Positions 55,744 through 64,000 of a DNA stretch of 64,000 bases are shown here, piece by piece. The notes below the pieces were generated by a model. It saw only the letters and a list, made by a program, of their open reading frames with translations. It ran no database searches and was not told the origin of the DNA. Numbering within the stretch: the stretch's first letter is position 1; every line of letters starts with the position of its first letter. The position numbers were made by a program, and so were the translations under genes. Location: NCBI RefSeq assembly GCF_900566085.1, contig NZ_UPHT01000032.1, positions 88,890 to 152,889 on the forward strand, given 5' to 3'. This DNA comes from Mycobacterium attenuatum (lineage in GTDB: Bacteria; Actinomycetota; Actinomycetes; Mycobacteriales; Mycobacteriaceae).

Positions 55744-58107
55744 TCAGTGGCCGCCGATGCGCCGGCGGTGGATCGGCTCGCGGCCCGGTGGTTGCGGCGG
55801 TGGCGGCAGCAGCGGCTTGCGCGGGCGCACCGCGATGGTCGACGGCGACGACGTGTCCAGTTTGATCTCTTCGCCGGCGTGCCGGATTGTCAGCTCACCG
55901 CCGGGCCCGTCGCGCAGGGTGTAGGTGACGTCGGCGTGGTTGGCGTCGACAGTCACCCCGAAGCCGCGCCACCGCAGCCGGAACCGCAGCCGCGAAATGC
56001 CGTCGGGCAGTTGGGGATCGATGGACAGCACGCCTTCGTCATCTCGCAGCCCTCCGAAGCCCCCCACCAGCGCCGTCCAGGCACCGGCCAGCGAGGCCAT
56101 GTGTAAGCCGTCACGGGTGTTGCGGTGCAGGTCGCGCAGGTCGATCAGGGCCGCTTCGTAGGCATAGTCATGGGCCAGCTCCAGATGCCCGACCTCGGCG
56201 CACATCACCGCCTGGGTACACGCCGACAGCGACGAGTCGCGCACCATCCGCCGCTCGTAGTAGTCGACGTTGCGCGCCTTCTGTTCCGGCGTGAAGGCAT
56301 GACTCTGGAACTGCATGGCCAATACCAGGTCGGCCTGCTTGATCACTTGCGCGGGGTAAAGCCGCACATAGGCCTCGTGCAGCAGCAGCGGGTAGGTGGT
56401 ATTGGCTTCGAAGTCCCACTCGGCGAACGTGGTGAACCCCTCGCATTGCTGGTGCACCCCCAGCTCTTCGTCGTAGGGGATGTTCACGGCGTCGGCGGCG
56501 TCGCGCCAGGCGGCCATCTCTTCGGTCGTGACGCTCATGGCTTCGGCCGTCTCCGGGTGGCGTAGGCACGCGTCGGCGGCGGTAACCAAGTTGTGCGCGG
56601 CCATCAGGTTGGTGAAGACATTGTCACGCACGACGGCGGTGTACTCGTCGGGACCGGTGACCCCGTCGAGATGCCACACGCCGTGGCGGTCATGGTGGCC
56701 CAGCGAGAGCCACAGCCGGGCGGTTTCGACCAGCACGGCCAGGCCGCAATCCCTTTCGAGCGAGTGGTCGCCGGTGACGGTCCGGTACCGCTCGAACGCC
56801 ATCGCGATGTCGGCGTTGATGTGCCAGGCGGCCGTGCCGGCCGGCCAGTAGGCCGAGCACTCCTCCCCGCGAATGGTTCGCCAGGGAAACGCGGCGCCGT
56901 CGAGGCCGAGCTCGGCGGCGCGCTCTTTGGCGAGGTTCAGCGTCGACGCCCGCCACCGCAGGGCGTCGGCAACCGCGTGCGGCGCGGTGTAGGTCAGCAC
57001 CGGCAGCACGAAACCTTCGGTGTCCCAGAAGGCATGCCCGTCGTAGCCGGTGCCGGTGAGCCCTTTGCTCGGGATGGCGCGACGCTCGGCGCGTGCGCTG
57101 GCCTGCAGCAGGTGAAACAGCCCGAAGCGGACCGCCTGCTGGGATTCGGGGTCGCCCTCGACCTCGACGTCCGCGTTCTCCCAGAAGTCGTTGAGGTAGG
57201 CGCGTTGCGCATCCAGCAGGCCCTGCCACCCGCTGTAGCGGGCGCCGTGCAGCGCGCCGGCCGCCTGGTCGCGCAACGCCGGGCGGGAGCGCAGGCTGGA
57301 CCAGCCGTACGCCAGATACTTGACGATGCGCAGCTTTTGTCCCGGGCGCAGCCCGCAGATCACCGTGGTCCGGGCCAAGTCGGCGCGGGCGTCGGTGTTG
57401 ATCTCGACGCGCCCGGGGACCTCGACCTCGTGGTCCATCGCGGCGGCCATCATCAGGGCGCTACTGCGGGTGCGGTGCATGAGAAGTGCGCCGCAGTCGG
57501 TGTATTCGTGGTCGACGGCCTCCAAGGGGTTCTCCAGGATCGCCGACACCCGCGGATCGGCGGAGGTCTCCGGTTGGTCCTCGTTGGTGACAAGTTCGGA
57601 TTGCACTGTGACAAGCGAGAATTCGCCGACGGCTTCCACCACGTACTCGATGGCCGCGGCGGCGCGGTGGGCCAGGGACACCAGCCGCGTGGACACCACT
57701 TTGACCTGCTTGCCCGCCGGCGAGCACCAGTGCGCCCGGCGGGTCAGCGTCCCGGCACGCAGATCCAGAACCCGTTCGTGCGAGATCAACGTGCCGTAGC
57801 GGACGTCGAACGGCTCGTCGTCGACCAGCAGTCGCACGATCTTTCCGTTGGTGACGTCGACGACGGTCTGGCCGGCCTCCGGATATCCGTATCCGGCTTC
57901 GGCGTAGGGCAGCGGCCGGATTTCGAAGAAGGAGTTCAGGTAGGTGCCGGGCAGACCGTAGGGTTCGCCTTCGTCGAGGTTGCCGCGCAGGCCGATGTGC
58001 CCGTTGGACAGCGAGAACAGCGATTCCGACTGCGCCAGCAGGTTCAGGTCGAGCTTGGTCTCGCGGACTCGCCACGGTTCGACGGGGAAGGCTTCTTCGG
58101 TGATCAT
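55744..58107 (-). CDS. Glycoside hydrolase family 65 protein (disaccharide phosphorylase type)
   Basis: A 787-residue GH65 enzyme (Rv3401-like). The N-terminal beta-sandwich begins [17 protein letters not shown] and includes [17 protein letters not shown]. The (alpha/alpha)6 barrel shows [15 protein letters not shown], and the catalytic acid Glu lies in [12 protein letters not shown]. The family phosphorolyses trehalose, maltose or kojibiose, releasing beta-glucose-1-phosphate. The upstream gene encodes a beta-phosphoglucomutase-like HAD protein, overlapping by an ATGA; this pairing supports a phosphorylase. A Pro/Arg-rich tail ends the protein. Confidence 0.93.
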   Translation of the reverse strand: MITEEAFPVEPWRVRETKLDLNLLAQSESLFSLSNGHIGLRGNLDEGEPYGLPGTYLNSFFEIRPLPYAEAGYGYPEAGQTVVDVTNGKIVRLLVDDEPFDVRYGTLISHERVLDLRAGTLTRRAHWCSPAGKQVKVVSTRLVSLAHRAAAAIEYVVEAVGEFSLVTVQSELVTNEDQPETSADPRVSAILENPLEAVDHEYTDCGALLMHRTRSSALMMAAAMDHEVEVPGRVEINTDARADLARTTVICGLRPGQKLRIVKYLAYGWSSLRSRPALRDQAAGALHGARYSGWQGLLDAQRAYLNDFWENADVEVEGDPESQQAVRFGLFHLLQASARAERRAIPSKGLTGTGYDGHAFWDTEGFVLPVLTYTAPHAVADALRWRASTLNLAKERAAELGLDGAAFPWRTIRGEECSAYWPAGTAAWHINADIAMAFERYRTVTGDHSLERDCGLAVLVETARLWLSLGHHDRHGVWHLDGVTGPDEYTAVVRDNVFTNLMAAHNLVTAADACLRHPETAEAMSVTTEEMAAWRDAADAVNIPYDEELGVHQQCEGFTTFAEWDFEANTTYPLLLHEAYVRLYPAQVIKQADLVLAMQFQSHAFTPEQKARNVDYYERRMVRDSSLSACTQAVMCAEVGHLELAHDYAYEAALIDLRDLHRNTRDGLHMASLAGAWTALVGGFGGLRDDEGVLSIDPQLPDGISRLRFRLRWRGFGVTVDANHADVTYTLRDGPGGELTIRHAGEEIKLDTSSPSTIAVRPRKPLLPPPPQPPGREPIHRRRIGGH

Positions 58108-58856
58108 CGGAGACCTTGTCCCGCCAGCAGCTCGGCGAGATCGTTGACCACCACGTCGGCGCCGTTGCGCCGCAAGTCCTCGGCCTGCCCCACTCGGTCG
58201 ACTCCCACCACGAAGCCGAAGTTACCGGCCCGGCCGGCCTGCACACCGGATAACGCGTCCTCGAACACGGCGGCCGCGCCCGGATCGGTGTCGAGCAGCT
58301 GTGCCCCGCGCAGAAAGGAATCGGGGGCCGGCTTGCCGGCGATGTGCTCTTCGCGCAGCCGGACGCCGTCCACGCGCTGCTGGACGAACCGGTCCAACCC
58401 GGTGATCTCGAGCACGTCGCGAGTGTTGGCGCTCGACGACACCACGGCGATGCCGAGCCCGGCCGCGGCGGCCGCTTCCAGATAACGCCGCGACCCGTCG
58501 AACACCTCGACCCCCTCGTCGCGCAGGACCTTTTGGAACATGTCGTTCTTGCGGTTGCCCAGCCCGTAAACCGTCTCGGCTTCGCCCGGGTCGTCCGGAT
58601 TTCCGTCGGGCAGCTGAATTCCCCGACTGTCCAGGAAGGACCGCACGCCGTCCTCGCGCTTCTTGCCGTCCACGTATTGGCGGTAGTCGGCGGCCGGGTC
58701 GAAGGGGACGAAGGGTTTCCCGGTGCGCTGAGCCCGTGCGGAAAGGTACGCGTCGAACATGGCCTTCCAGGCCTTGGTATGCACGCTGGCGGTGTCGGTG
58801 AGGACACCGTCGAGGTCGAACAGACAGGCGCGCACTTTGTCGGGCAGACCCAGCAC
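58104..58856 (-). CDS. HAD hydrolase, beta-phosphoglucomutase type (Rv3400-like)
   Basis: A 250-residue HAD protein. Motif I is [20 protein letters not shown], motif [13 protein letters not shown], motif III the Lys of GKPAPDSF, motif [14 protein letters not shown]. It should convert beta-glucose-1-phosphate from the GH65 partner to glucose-6-phosphate. I take the GTG at 58856 ([11 protein letters not shown]), which has GCGAGG 7 bases upstream; a GTG at 58895 is in frame. A stretch matching the family's longer N-terminus ([11 protein letters not shown], from ATG 58903) lies in another frame, suggesting a small indel. Confidence 0.9.
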   Translation of the reverse strand: MLGLPDKVRACLFDLDGVLTDTASVHTKAWKAMFDAYLSARAQRTGKPFVPFDPAADYRQYVDGKKREDGVRSFLDSRGIQLPDGNPDDPGEAETVYGLGNRKNDMFQKVLRDEGVEVFDGSRRYLEAAAAAGLGIAVVSSSANTRDVLEITGLDRFVQQRVDGVRLREEHIAGKPAPDSFLRGAQLLDTDPGAAAVFEDALSGVQAGRAGNFGFVVGVDRVGQAEDLRRNGADVVVNDLAELLAGQGLR

Positions 58857-58976
58857 CGGAGTACCTCGCTTTCGGGGTGGTTCAGGCGGTACCACTCCAC
58901 CATGCTTACCTGTGTGCCGCCAGTGATTCGCGCCAGGCTCCCCGGAGGGCCATTCGCCGTGGCCCGGCGGTCCACA

Positions 58977-59867
58977 CTAGTTACCCGAAATGTTGGCCAC
59001 CTCGGGGCAACCGGCGTGGGCCTGATCAATCCGTCGGGCTGCGCAACCATAGCCGTGCGCTTCGGTTGCCCGCGCGACGCCCTGGATGGCGCGCAGGCGT
59101 CCGTCCGCCAGCGCGCGCGTGAGGTTCTCGGCTTTTCGCCTGAAGTCGGGGACGAAAGCGTGCAGGCCCAGCGGTGCGGCGGGCCGCGCCAGCAGGGTTT
59201 GCATCATGGCGGCCGCTTGATCGGTGAGGTCGTTCCAGGCTTCGATCGCAAAGCCGTTGGACTCGATGACGGTGCGTAACTGATCGTGGGTGACCAGCTG
59301 GCTGCGAGCGGGCTTGTCGGCCCAGGGCAGCGGGTAGCCGAGTTCGGCGGGCTCGCCAATCGCAATGTCCCACAGCATAAGTCGTCCACGGTCGGCGAGC
59401 ACCCGGTGCGCTTCGGTGTACAGTTGTGTCTTGTCGGCGACGTTCATCTGGACATGCTGGCTGATGACGACGTCAAAGGTGCCATGGGCGAAGGGAAGCT
59501 CGGTGACGTCGGCCTGCGCAACCGTGATCCGGTCGTCCAGGCCGACGAGTCCGTTGAGCCACCGATTGGTTTGGCAGTACTCGTCGGTCAGATCGACCGC
59601 GGTGACCGGGCAGCCGCAGCGGTCGGCGACGAAGCGCGCGGTGCCGCCGATTCCGCTGCCCGCGTCGAGAACGTGGTCGCGGCAGGTGATTTCGGCCAGC
59701 TCCACCAATTGCGTGGTGGCGTATCGGCCCATCGTGTGAAAGTCTTCCAGCGGCCCGAGGTCGGCCGGTATGAGATGGTTGAGGTCTTTCCCGGCTGCGA
59801 CGAGCGCGTGCTCGATGTTATGCCGGGAAAGGCCGGTCCGATATTGGGACGCGATGGTGGTGTTCAT
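58977..59867 (-). CDS. Class I SAM-dependent methyltransferase
   Basis: A 296-residue methyltransferase. The SAM-binding motif I is VLDAGSGIGGTARF; motif II/III are ITVAQADVTELPFAHGTFDVVIS and LADRGRLMLWDI. It resembles glycine/sarcosine or UbiE-type small-molecule methyltransferases; the substrate is unknown. It lies 55 bp downstream of an MFS efflux gene on the same strand; the pair may modify and export a compound under HxlR control. Confidence 0.88.
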   Translation of the reverse strand: MNTTIASQYRTGLSRHNIEHALVAAGKDLNHLIPADLGPLEDFHTMGRYATTQLVELAEITCRDHVLDAGSGIGGTARFVADRCGCPVTAVDLTDEYCQTNRWLNGLVGLDDRITVAQADVTELPFAHGTFDVVISQHVQMNVADKTQLYTEAHRVLADRGRLMLWDIAIGEPAELGYPLPWADKPARSQLVTHDQLRTVIESNGFAIEAWNDLTDQAAAMMQTLLARPAAPLGLHAFVPDFRRKAENLTRALADGRLRAIQGVARATEAHGYGCAARRIDQAHAGCPEVANISGN

Positions 59868-59922
59868 GCCGCCGTCTCGCCGATCCGGCCCGTGGCGCCG
59901 GTTACTGGTACGCGCTTGTGTG

Positions 59923-61485
59923 TCATCGGATTTCCCTTTCCAGTTGGTGCTGGTCGAACGTTGTGATGTCTGGTTGCTCGGCCCGCGGCGGCAACAGCCA
60001 CGCGACGACGACCGCCGCGGTCAGCGCGATGCCGGCACACACCAGCGTGCCCGCCCGCAGGCCGTCCAGGAATGCATGCTGGACGGCATCGTGGATGGCG
60101 GTGTTGCGCGCTGGAAGCTGTCCGATCACCTTGTCCGCCACAGCCATTGAGCGTTGCATGGCTGAGCGGAGGTCATCGGGCAGCCCTGCCAGCACGGCCG
60201 CCGAGGCCAGCCGGCCGGAGTACACGGAAGCAAAGACACTGCCGACGATGGCGACACCGAGGGTGCCGCCGAATTCCCGCGTGGTGTCGTTGACCGCCGA
60301 GCCCACCGCGGCCTTGTCGACGGACAGGGAGCCCATGATGGCCTCGGTGGCCGGTGCCGTCGTCAGGCCCAGACCGCCGCCGAGCAGCAGCATCTGCATT
60401 GCGATCTCGAGGTAAGGCGTCGCCGCATCGACCGTGGCCGCCCAGACCAGGCCGGCGGCGAACACCACCAGTCCGGTGGCGACGACGGCGGTGGTGCCGA
60501 CCCGTTGCACCAGCCGCGGACCGGCGATGCTGGCCAGCGCGATCGAGGCGGCGACCGGCAGCAACCGCACCCCGGTCGCAAAAGCGCTGTAGCTCTTGAT
60601 GAATTGGAAGTACTGGGTGATGACGAAGATGAACCCGAACAACGTCAAAAAGCCCGCCGTCACCGCCAGGCTGCCGCCCGAGAAGCGCCGGTTGGCGAAC
60701 ACCGACACGTCCAGCATGGGATGGGTGCAGCGCCGCTCCCACAGCGCGAACCCGAGGAGAACCGTTACGGCCACGGCGAATCCGGTTACCGCGCGGGTAC
60801 TGGTCCATCCCCAGCTGGGTGCCTGGATGACGGTGTAGACCAGGGCGGTGATCCCAGCCGCCGACAGCAGCAGGCCGGCGGCGTCGACGCGGGGCGTTGC
60901 CGGGTCGCGCGAGGTGGGTACGAACAGAATGCCGCCGGCGATGGCCGCCACCGCAATCGGGATGTTCACCATGAAGATCGATCCCCACCAGAAGTGTTCA
61001 AGTAGCCAGCCGCCGGTGATGGGCCCCACGGCGACCCCGACACCGACCATGGCCGCCCACAATCCGATCGCCTTGGCGCGTGGTAGCGGGTTGGTGAAGA
61101 TGTTGGTGATCAGTCCCAGCGTGGTCGGGAAGATCACCGCCGCGCCGACACCCATCGCGGCTCGCGCCGCGATCAGGGCATCTGTCGAATTGACTTGCGC
61201 GGCAACACCTGAGGTGATCGCGAACAGCGCGAGGCCGGCGACGAGCCAGCCCCGCCGGCCGTAGCGGTCGGACAGGCTGCCGGCCGACAGCAGCAGGCCC
61301 GACATCACCAGGGTGTAGGCGTCGACGATCCATTGCAGCGCCGCGGTGTCGGCGCCGAGTTGGCGCGACAGCGTAGGCAGGGCGACGTTGACGATGGTGG
61401 CGTCGACGCTGATGACAAAGACGGACAGGCAGATGACGGCTAGCGCGGGAATCGGGTGCGGGCGGATGACCGGTCGAGTGTTCAT
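59923..61485 (-). CDS. MFS drug transporter, DHA2 family (14 TM)
   Basis: A 520-residue proton-driven exporter with ~14 membrane segments. Motif D1 region: FVISVDATIVNVALPTLSR. Motif A is GSLSDRYGRRGW; motif C is VGPITGGWLLEHFWW. The ATG at 61485 (MNTRPVIRPHP) is preferred; an in-frame start 36 nt upstream lies inside the operator. It is divergent from the HxlR regulator and upstream of the methyltransferase, a layout common for induced efflux. Confidence 0.92.
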   Translation of the reverse strand: MNTRPVIRPHPIPALAVICLSVFVISVDATIVNVALPTLSRQLGADTAALQWIVDAYTLVMSGLLLSAGSLSDRYGRRGWLVAGLALFAITSGVAAQVNSTDALIAARAAMGVGAAVIFPTTLGLITNIFTNPLPRAKAIGLWAAMVGVGVAVGPITGGWLLEHFWWGSIFMVNIPIAVAAIAGGILFVPTSRDPATPRVDAAGLLLSAAGITALVYTVIQAPSWGWTSTRAVTGFAVAVTVLLGFALWERRCTHPMLDVSVFANRRFSGGSLAVTAGFLTLFGFIFVITQYFQFIKSYSAFATGVRLLPVAASIALASIAGPRLVQRVGTTAVVATGLVVFAAGLVWAATVDAATPYLEIAMQMLLLGGGLGLTTAPATEAIMGSLSVDKAAVGSAVNDTTREFGGTLGVAIVGSVFASVYSGRLASAAVLAGLPDDLRSAMQRSMAVADKVIGQLPARNTAIHDAVQHAFLDGLRAGTLVCAGIALTAAVVVAWLLPPRAEQPDITTFDQHQLEREIR

Positions 61486-61504
61486 GGACAAGACGCTAAA
61501 GTTA

Positions 61505-61546
61505 TTAGACAAATAAATCAAGTATGAACTTGAGAAAGTTGTCTAA
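61505..61546. promoter_or_regulatory. Nested operator between the MFS and hxlR genes
   Basis: An outer inverted repeat TTAGACAA (61505-61512) and TTGTCTAA (61539-61546) encloses an inner palindrome TCAAGT-atga-ACTTGA (61518-61533). The centre of both dyads is the same point. The region is AT-rich compared with its surroundings. It is the likely HxlR binding site controlling both directions. Confidence 0.8.
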
Positions 61547-61564
61547 GCCGGTTAGGCTGGCAGC

Positions 61565-62221
61565 GTGGCTGCCCGCAACTACAACCAGAACTGCCCCATT
61601 GCGCGCGGGCTCGACGTCCTGGGTGAGCGATGGACCTTGCTGATCCTGCGCGAGCTGGTCGGGGGAGCCCGTCGCTACGGTGACCTGCGCGCCGAGCTGC
61701 CCGGCATTGCCACCAACCTGCTTGCCGAGCGGCTCAAAGAACTTCACGACGCCGGACTCGTCGACCGGACCGACCTGCCGGCCCCGGTCGGGCGCACCGT
61801 CTACACCCTCAGCGACCTCGGCTGGCAGCGGGTGCTGCCCGTCTTGCAGAGCCTCGCCTGGTTCGGCCTGGACCGGGTTGATCCGATCGACAGCGGTCCG
61901 GTGTCACCGTTGAACGGGTTTCTTGCCGGAATCCTGTTGGGCTTCAACTCAACCGGCGCTGCCGGCGTGGCGGCGACGTGCCGTGCCGAGATCGACGGGC
62001 GCCGTTTCGAGTTCGCCGTCACCCAAGGACGTCTGGCCGGCGCTGTCGGCCAACCTTCGGTCACCATCACCGCCAGCGCGGCCGATCTGCTCACCGCTCG
62101 CCTCGGGGCGGGCGACGCCGAGCGCGCCGCAGCGCTGCGCCGGATCAGGTTTGCCGGTGACCAGCGCGCCATTGACGCGCTGCGCAGCGTGTTTTCGCTG
62201 CCGGAGGCCGTCTCGTCGTGA
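61565..62221 (+). CDS. HxlR-family regulator with SCP2-like C-terminal domain
   Basis: A 218-residue protein. The N-terminal ~105 residues are a winged HTH of HxlR type: NCPIARGLDVLGERWTLLIL, FGARRYGDLR-like segment and GIATNLLAERLKEL. The single Cys in NQNCPIARG is the residue that senses quinones or aldehydes in some HxlR proteins. The C-terminal ~100 residues resemble an SCP2/sterol-carrier-like domain. GTG start just after the operator; divergent from the efflux/methyltransferase operon. Confidence 0.9.
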   Translation: MAARNYNQNCPIARGLDVLGERWTLLILRELVGGARRYGDLRAELPGIATNLLAERLKELHDAGLVDRTDLPAPVGRTVYTLSDLGWQRVLPVLQSLAWFGLDRVDPIDSGPVSPLNGFLAGILLGFNSTGAAGVAATCRAEIDGRRFEFAVTQGRLAGAVGQPSVTITASAADLLTARLGAGDAERAAALRRIRFAGDQRAIDALRSVFSLPEAVSS

Positions 62222-62256
62222 GCGGGCCAGGCGGATTTCGGTAGCCGTTAGACTCA

Positions 62257-63819
62257 GTGCCCGTGAAATCAGCCTCGCCGCGGCCGGTGCTCGTCGTCGA
62301 TTTCGGTGCGCAATACGCCCAATTGATCGCCCGGCGCATCCGAGAATCCCGGGTGTATTCCGAAGTGATCCCGCATACCACCGCCATCGAGGAGATCAAA
62401 GCCCGTGATCCGCTGGCGCTGGTGCTGTCCGGCGGGCCGGCCAGCGTCTACGCCGAGGGCGCCCCGCAACTTGACCCGGCGCTATTCGACGTGGATGTCC
62501 CCGTCTTTGGCATCTGCTACGGGTTTCAGGCGATGGCCCAGGCCCTCGGCGGGACCGTCGCGCACACCGGCACCAGCGAATACGGCCGGACCGAGCTGAA
62601 AGTCCTCGGCGGTCAACTGCATTCGGATCTACCCGCGGTTCAGCCGGTGTGGATGAGCCATGGTGACGCGGTGACGGCCGCCCCGGACGGATTCGAGGTG
62701 GTGGCCAGCAGCGCGGGTGCGGCGGTGGCCGCCTTCGAAAACCGGCAGCGGCGCCTGGCCGGGGTGCAATACCACCCGGAGGTGATGCACACCCCGCACG
62801 GACAGCAGGTGCTCGGCCGGTTTCTGCATGAGTTCGCCGGGATCGGCGCGGAGTGGACGCCGGCCAACATCGCCAACGCGCTGATCGAGCAGGTGCGTGC
62901 GCAGATCGGCGACGACGGTCATGCGATCTGCGGCCTTTCCGGCGGAGTGGATTCCGCGGTGGCCGCGGCGCTGGTGCAGCGCGCCATCGGGGACCGATTG
63001 ACCTGCGTCTTCGTCGACCACGGGTTGCTGCGCGCGGGGGAGCGCGCGCAGGTGGAACGCGACTTCGTGGCTGCCACTGGGGCCAACCTGGTGACCGTCG
63101 ACGTGGCCGACACCTTCCTGTCGGCGCTGTCGGGGGTGAGCAATCCCGAGGGTAAGCGCAAGATCATCGGCCGGCAGTTCATCCGGGCCTTCGAGGGCGC
63201 GGTGCGAGATGTGTTGGATGGCAACAAGGTTGACTTCCTGGTGCAGGGCACATTGTATCCGGACGTGGTGGAATCCGGCGGCGGCAGCGGCACCGCGAAC
63301 ATCAAGAGCCACCACAATGTCGGCGGCCTGCCCGACGACCTGAAGTTCACCCTGGTCGAGCCGCTGCGGCTGCTGTTCAAAGACGAGGTGCGCGCGGTGG
63401 GACGGGAGCTGGGTCTGCCCGAGGAAATCGTTGCGCGCCAACCATTTCCGGGGCCGGGCCTGGGTATCCGGATTGTCGGTGAGGTCACCGCTGCGCGGCT
63501 GGACACGCTGCGGCGCGCCGACTCGATCGCGCGCGAGGAACTCACGGCCGCAGGTTTGGACAACCAGATCTGGCAATGCCCGGTGGTGCTGCTGGCCGAC
63601 GTCCGTTCGGTCGGCGTGCAGGGCGACAACCGCACCTACGGGCATCCGATCGTGCTGCGCCCGGTGTCCAGCGAGGACGCCATGACCGCTGACTGGACCC
63701 GGGTGCCCTACGAGGTGCTGGAGCGCATCTCGACCCGCATCACCAACGAGGTGCCCGAGGTCAACCGCGTGGTGCTGGACGTCACCAGCAAGCCGCCGGG
63801 CACCATCGAGTGGGAGTAG
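62257..63819 (+). CDS. guaA: GMP synthase (glutamine-hydrolysing)
   Basis: A 520-residue enzyme converting XMP to GMP. The N-terminal class I glutaminase has the nucleophile Cys in [13 protein letters not shown] and His/Glu in YHPEVMHTP. The ATP-pyrophosphatase P-loop is [15 protein letters not shown]. The C-terminal dimerisation domain ends [12 protein letters not shown] take the GTG at 62257; a second GTG at 62263 is possible. Acts downstream of guaB2. Confidence 0.97.
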   Translation: MPVKSASPRPVLVVDFGAQYAQLIARRIRESRVYSEVIPHTTAIEEIKARDPLALVLSGGPASVYAEGAPQLDPALFDVDVPVFGICYGFQAMAQALGGTVAHTGTSEYGRTELKVLGGQLHSDLPAVQPVWMSHGDAVTAAPDGFEVVASSAGAAVAAFENRQRRLAGVQYHPEVMHTPHGQQVLGRFLHEFAGIGAEWTPANIANALIEQVRAQIGDDGHAICGLSGGVDSAVAAALVQRAIGDRLTCVFVDHGLLRAGERAQVERDFVAATGANLVTVDVADTFLSALSGVSNPEGKRKIIGRQFIRAFEGAVRDVLDGNKVDFLVQGTLYPDVVESGGGSGTANIKSHHNVGGLPDDLKFTLVEPLRLLFKDEVRAVGRELGLPEEIVARQPFPGPGLGIRIVGEVTAARLDTLRRADSIAREELTAAGLDNQIWQCPVVLLADVRSVGVQGDNRTYGHPIVLRPVSSEDAMTADWTRVPYEVLERISTRITNEVPEVNRVVLDVTSKPPGTIEWE

Positions 63820-64000
63820 CCGGAAGTAACGTCACCCCAGGGCCGGGCGCCGAAACTGCCGCCACGGTCGTGGCCCGGACATCGACCGCGGCCATGGCGG
63901 TTACGTCTGGACGAATTCGCGCCTGCCGTAGCTGATGGTGGCCGCCGCCAACCGTGATCTCGATACCGCCCGCCACCTCGTCGAGCAGGCCGGCGGGTCC
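63820..64000. other. End of the window after guaA
   Basis: About 180 bp. On the minus strand a frame is open from the right edge to 63782, overlapping the guaA end; on the plus strand an ATG at 63935 (MVAAANRDLDTARH) runs off the edge. Neither can be assigned. Confidence 0.3.

Noticed and set aside
56593..58485. 630-residue plus-strand frame opposite the GH65 and HAD genes
   Set aside because: Both minus-strand genes carry full catalytic motifs; the plus frame has shadow composition.
61486..61521. Upstream start for the MFS transporter (MIYLSNNF)
   Set aside because: It would place coding sequence inside the divergent operator; the ATG at 61485 fits the family.

Overview
The window is chromosomal DNA of a mycobacterium: high-GC, with ESX-4 genes, WhiB3, SigD/RsdA, F420-type oxidoreductases and PE/PPE genes including two MPTR-type PPEs. 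MPTR PPEs point to a slow grower. Compared from memory with M. tuberculosis H37Rv, the gene order follows Rv3447c to Rv3396c, but several loci differ, so this looks like a non-tuberculous slow-growing species. Species identity cannot be fixed from this sequence alone.

Layout. 1-7.9 kb: ESX-4 tail (3' end of eccC4, a T7SS-associated membrane protein, esxU, esxT), then rplM-rpsI, glmM and a two-gene WXG100-like pair. 7.9-15.9 kb: an LLM F420-type oxidoreductase, a hydrolase lacking its nucleophile, three 45-bp hairpin repeats running into glmS, a rhomboid-like protein, the NAD(P)HX repair enzyme and gadB. 16.0-17.0 kb: an AT-rich orphan gene. 17.1-24.5 kb: alr, an alpha/beta hydrolase, tsaE-tsaB-rimI-tsaD, then CIRCE-groES-groEL1.

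24.5-43.5 kb: an accessory island between groEL1 and whiB3, which are close neighbours in H37Rv. It holds a degenerate toxin-antitoxin-like pair, sodC, an ADP-ribosylglycohydrolase, an MFS transporter, a PE/PPE pair, a glycosyltransferase plus a lysine-less aminotransferase homologue, a PucR-type regulator, an amidohydrolase with a small secreted protein, two PPE-MPTR genes that are duplicates, and a second amidohydrolase. Three transcription units here share one promoter/operator architecture: a GGTGCA-N6-TGCACC dyad about 30 bp upstream of TTGGNC-N17-(GATCAT/CAGTAT). One copy lies between the aminotransferase and the PucR gene. This putative local regulon is the most interesting feature of the window.

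43.5-64 kb: whiB3, another PPE, an Rv3415c-like gene whose start lies in a 19-bp tandem repeat, sigD-rsdA, an Rv3412-like protein, guaB2-guaB3, choD, an Rv3406-type dioxygenase divergent from its TetR regulator across two operators, a GH65/HAD sugar-phosphorylase pair, an MFS-methyltransferase operon divergent from an HxlR regulator, and guaA. GMP synthesis (guaB2, guaA), amino-sugar synthesis for the wall (glmM, glmS), D-alanine supply (alr) and tRNA t6A formation (tsaB/D/E) are the main housekeeping themes.
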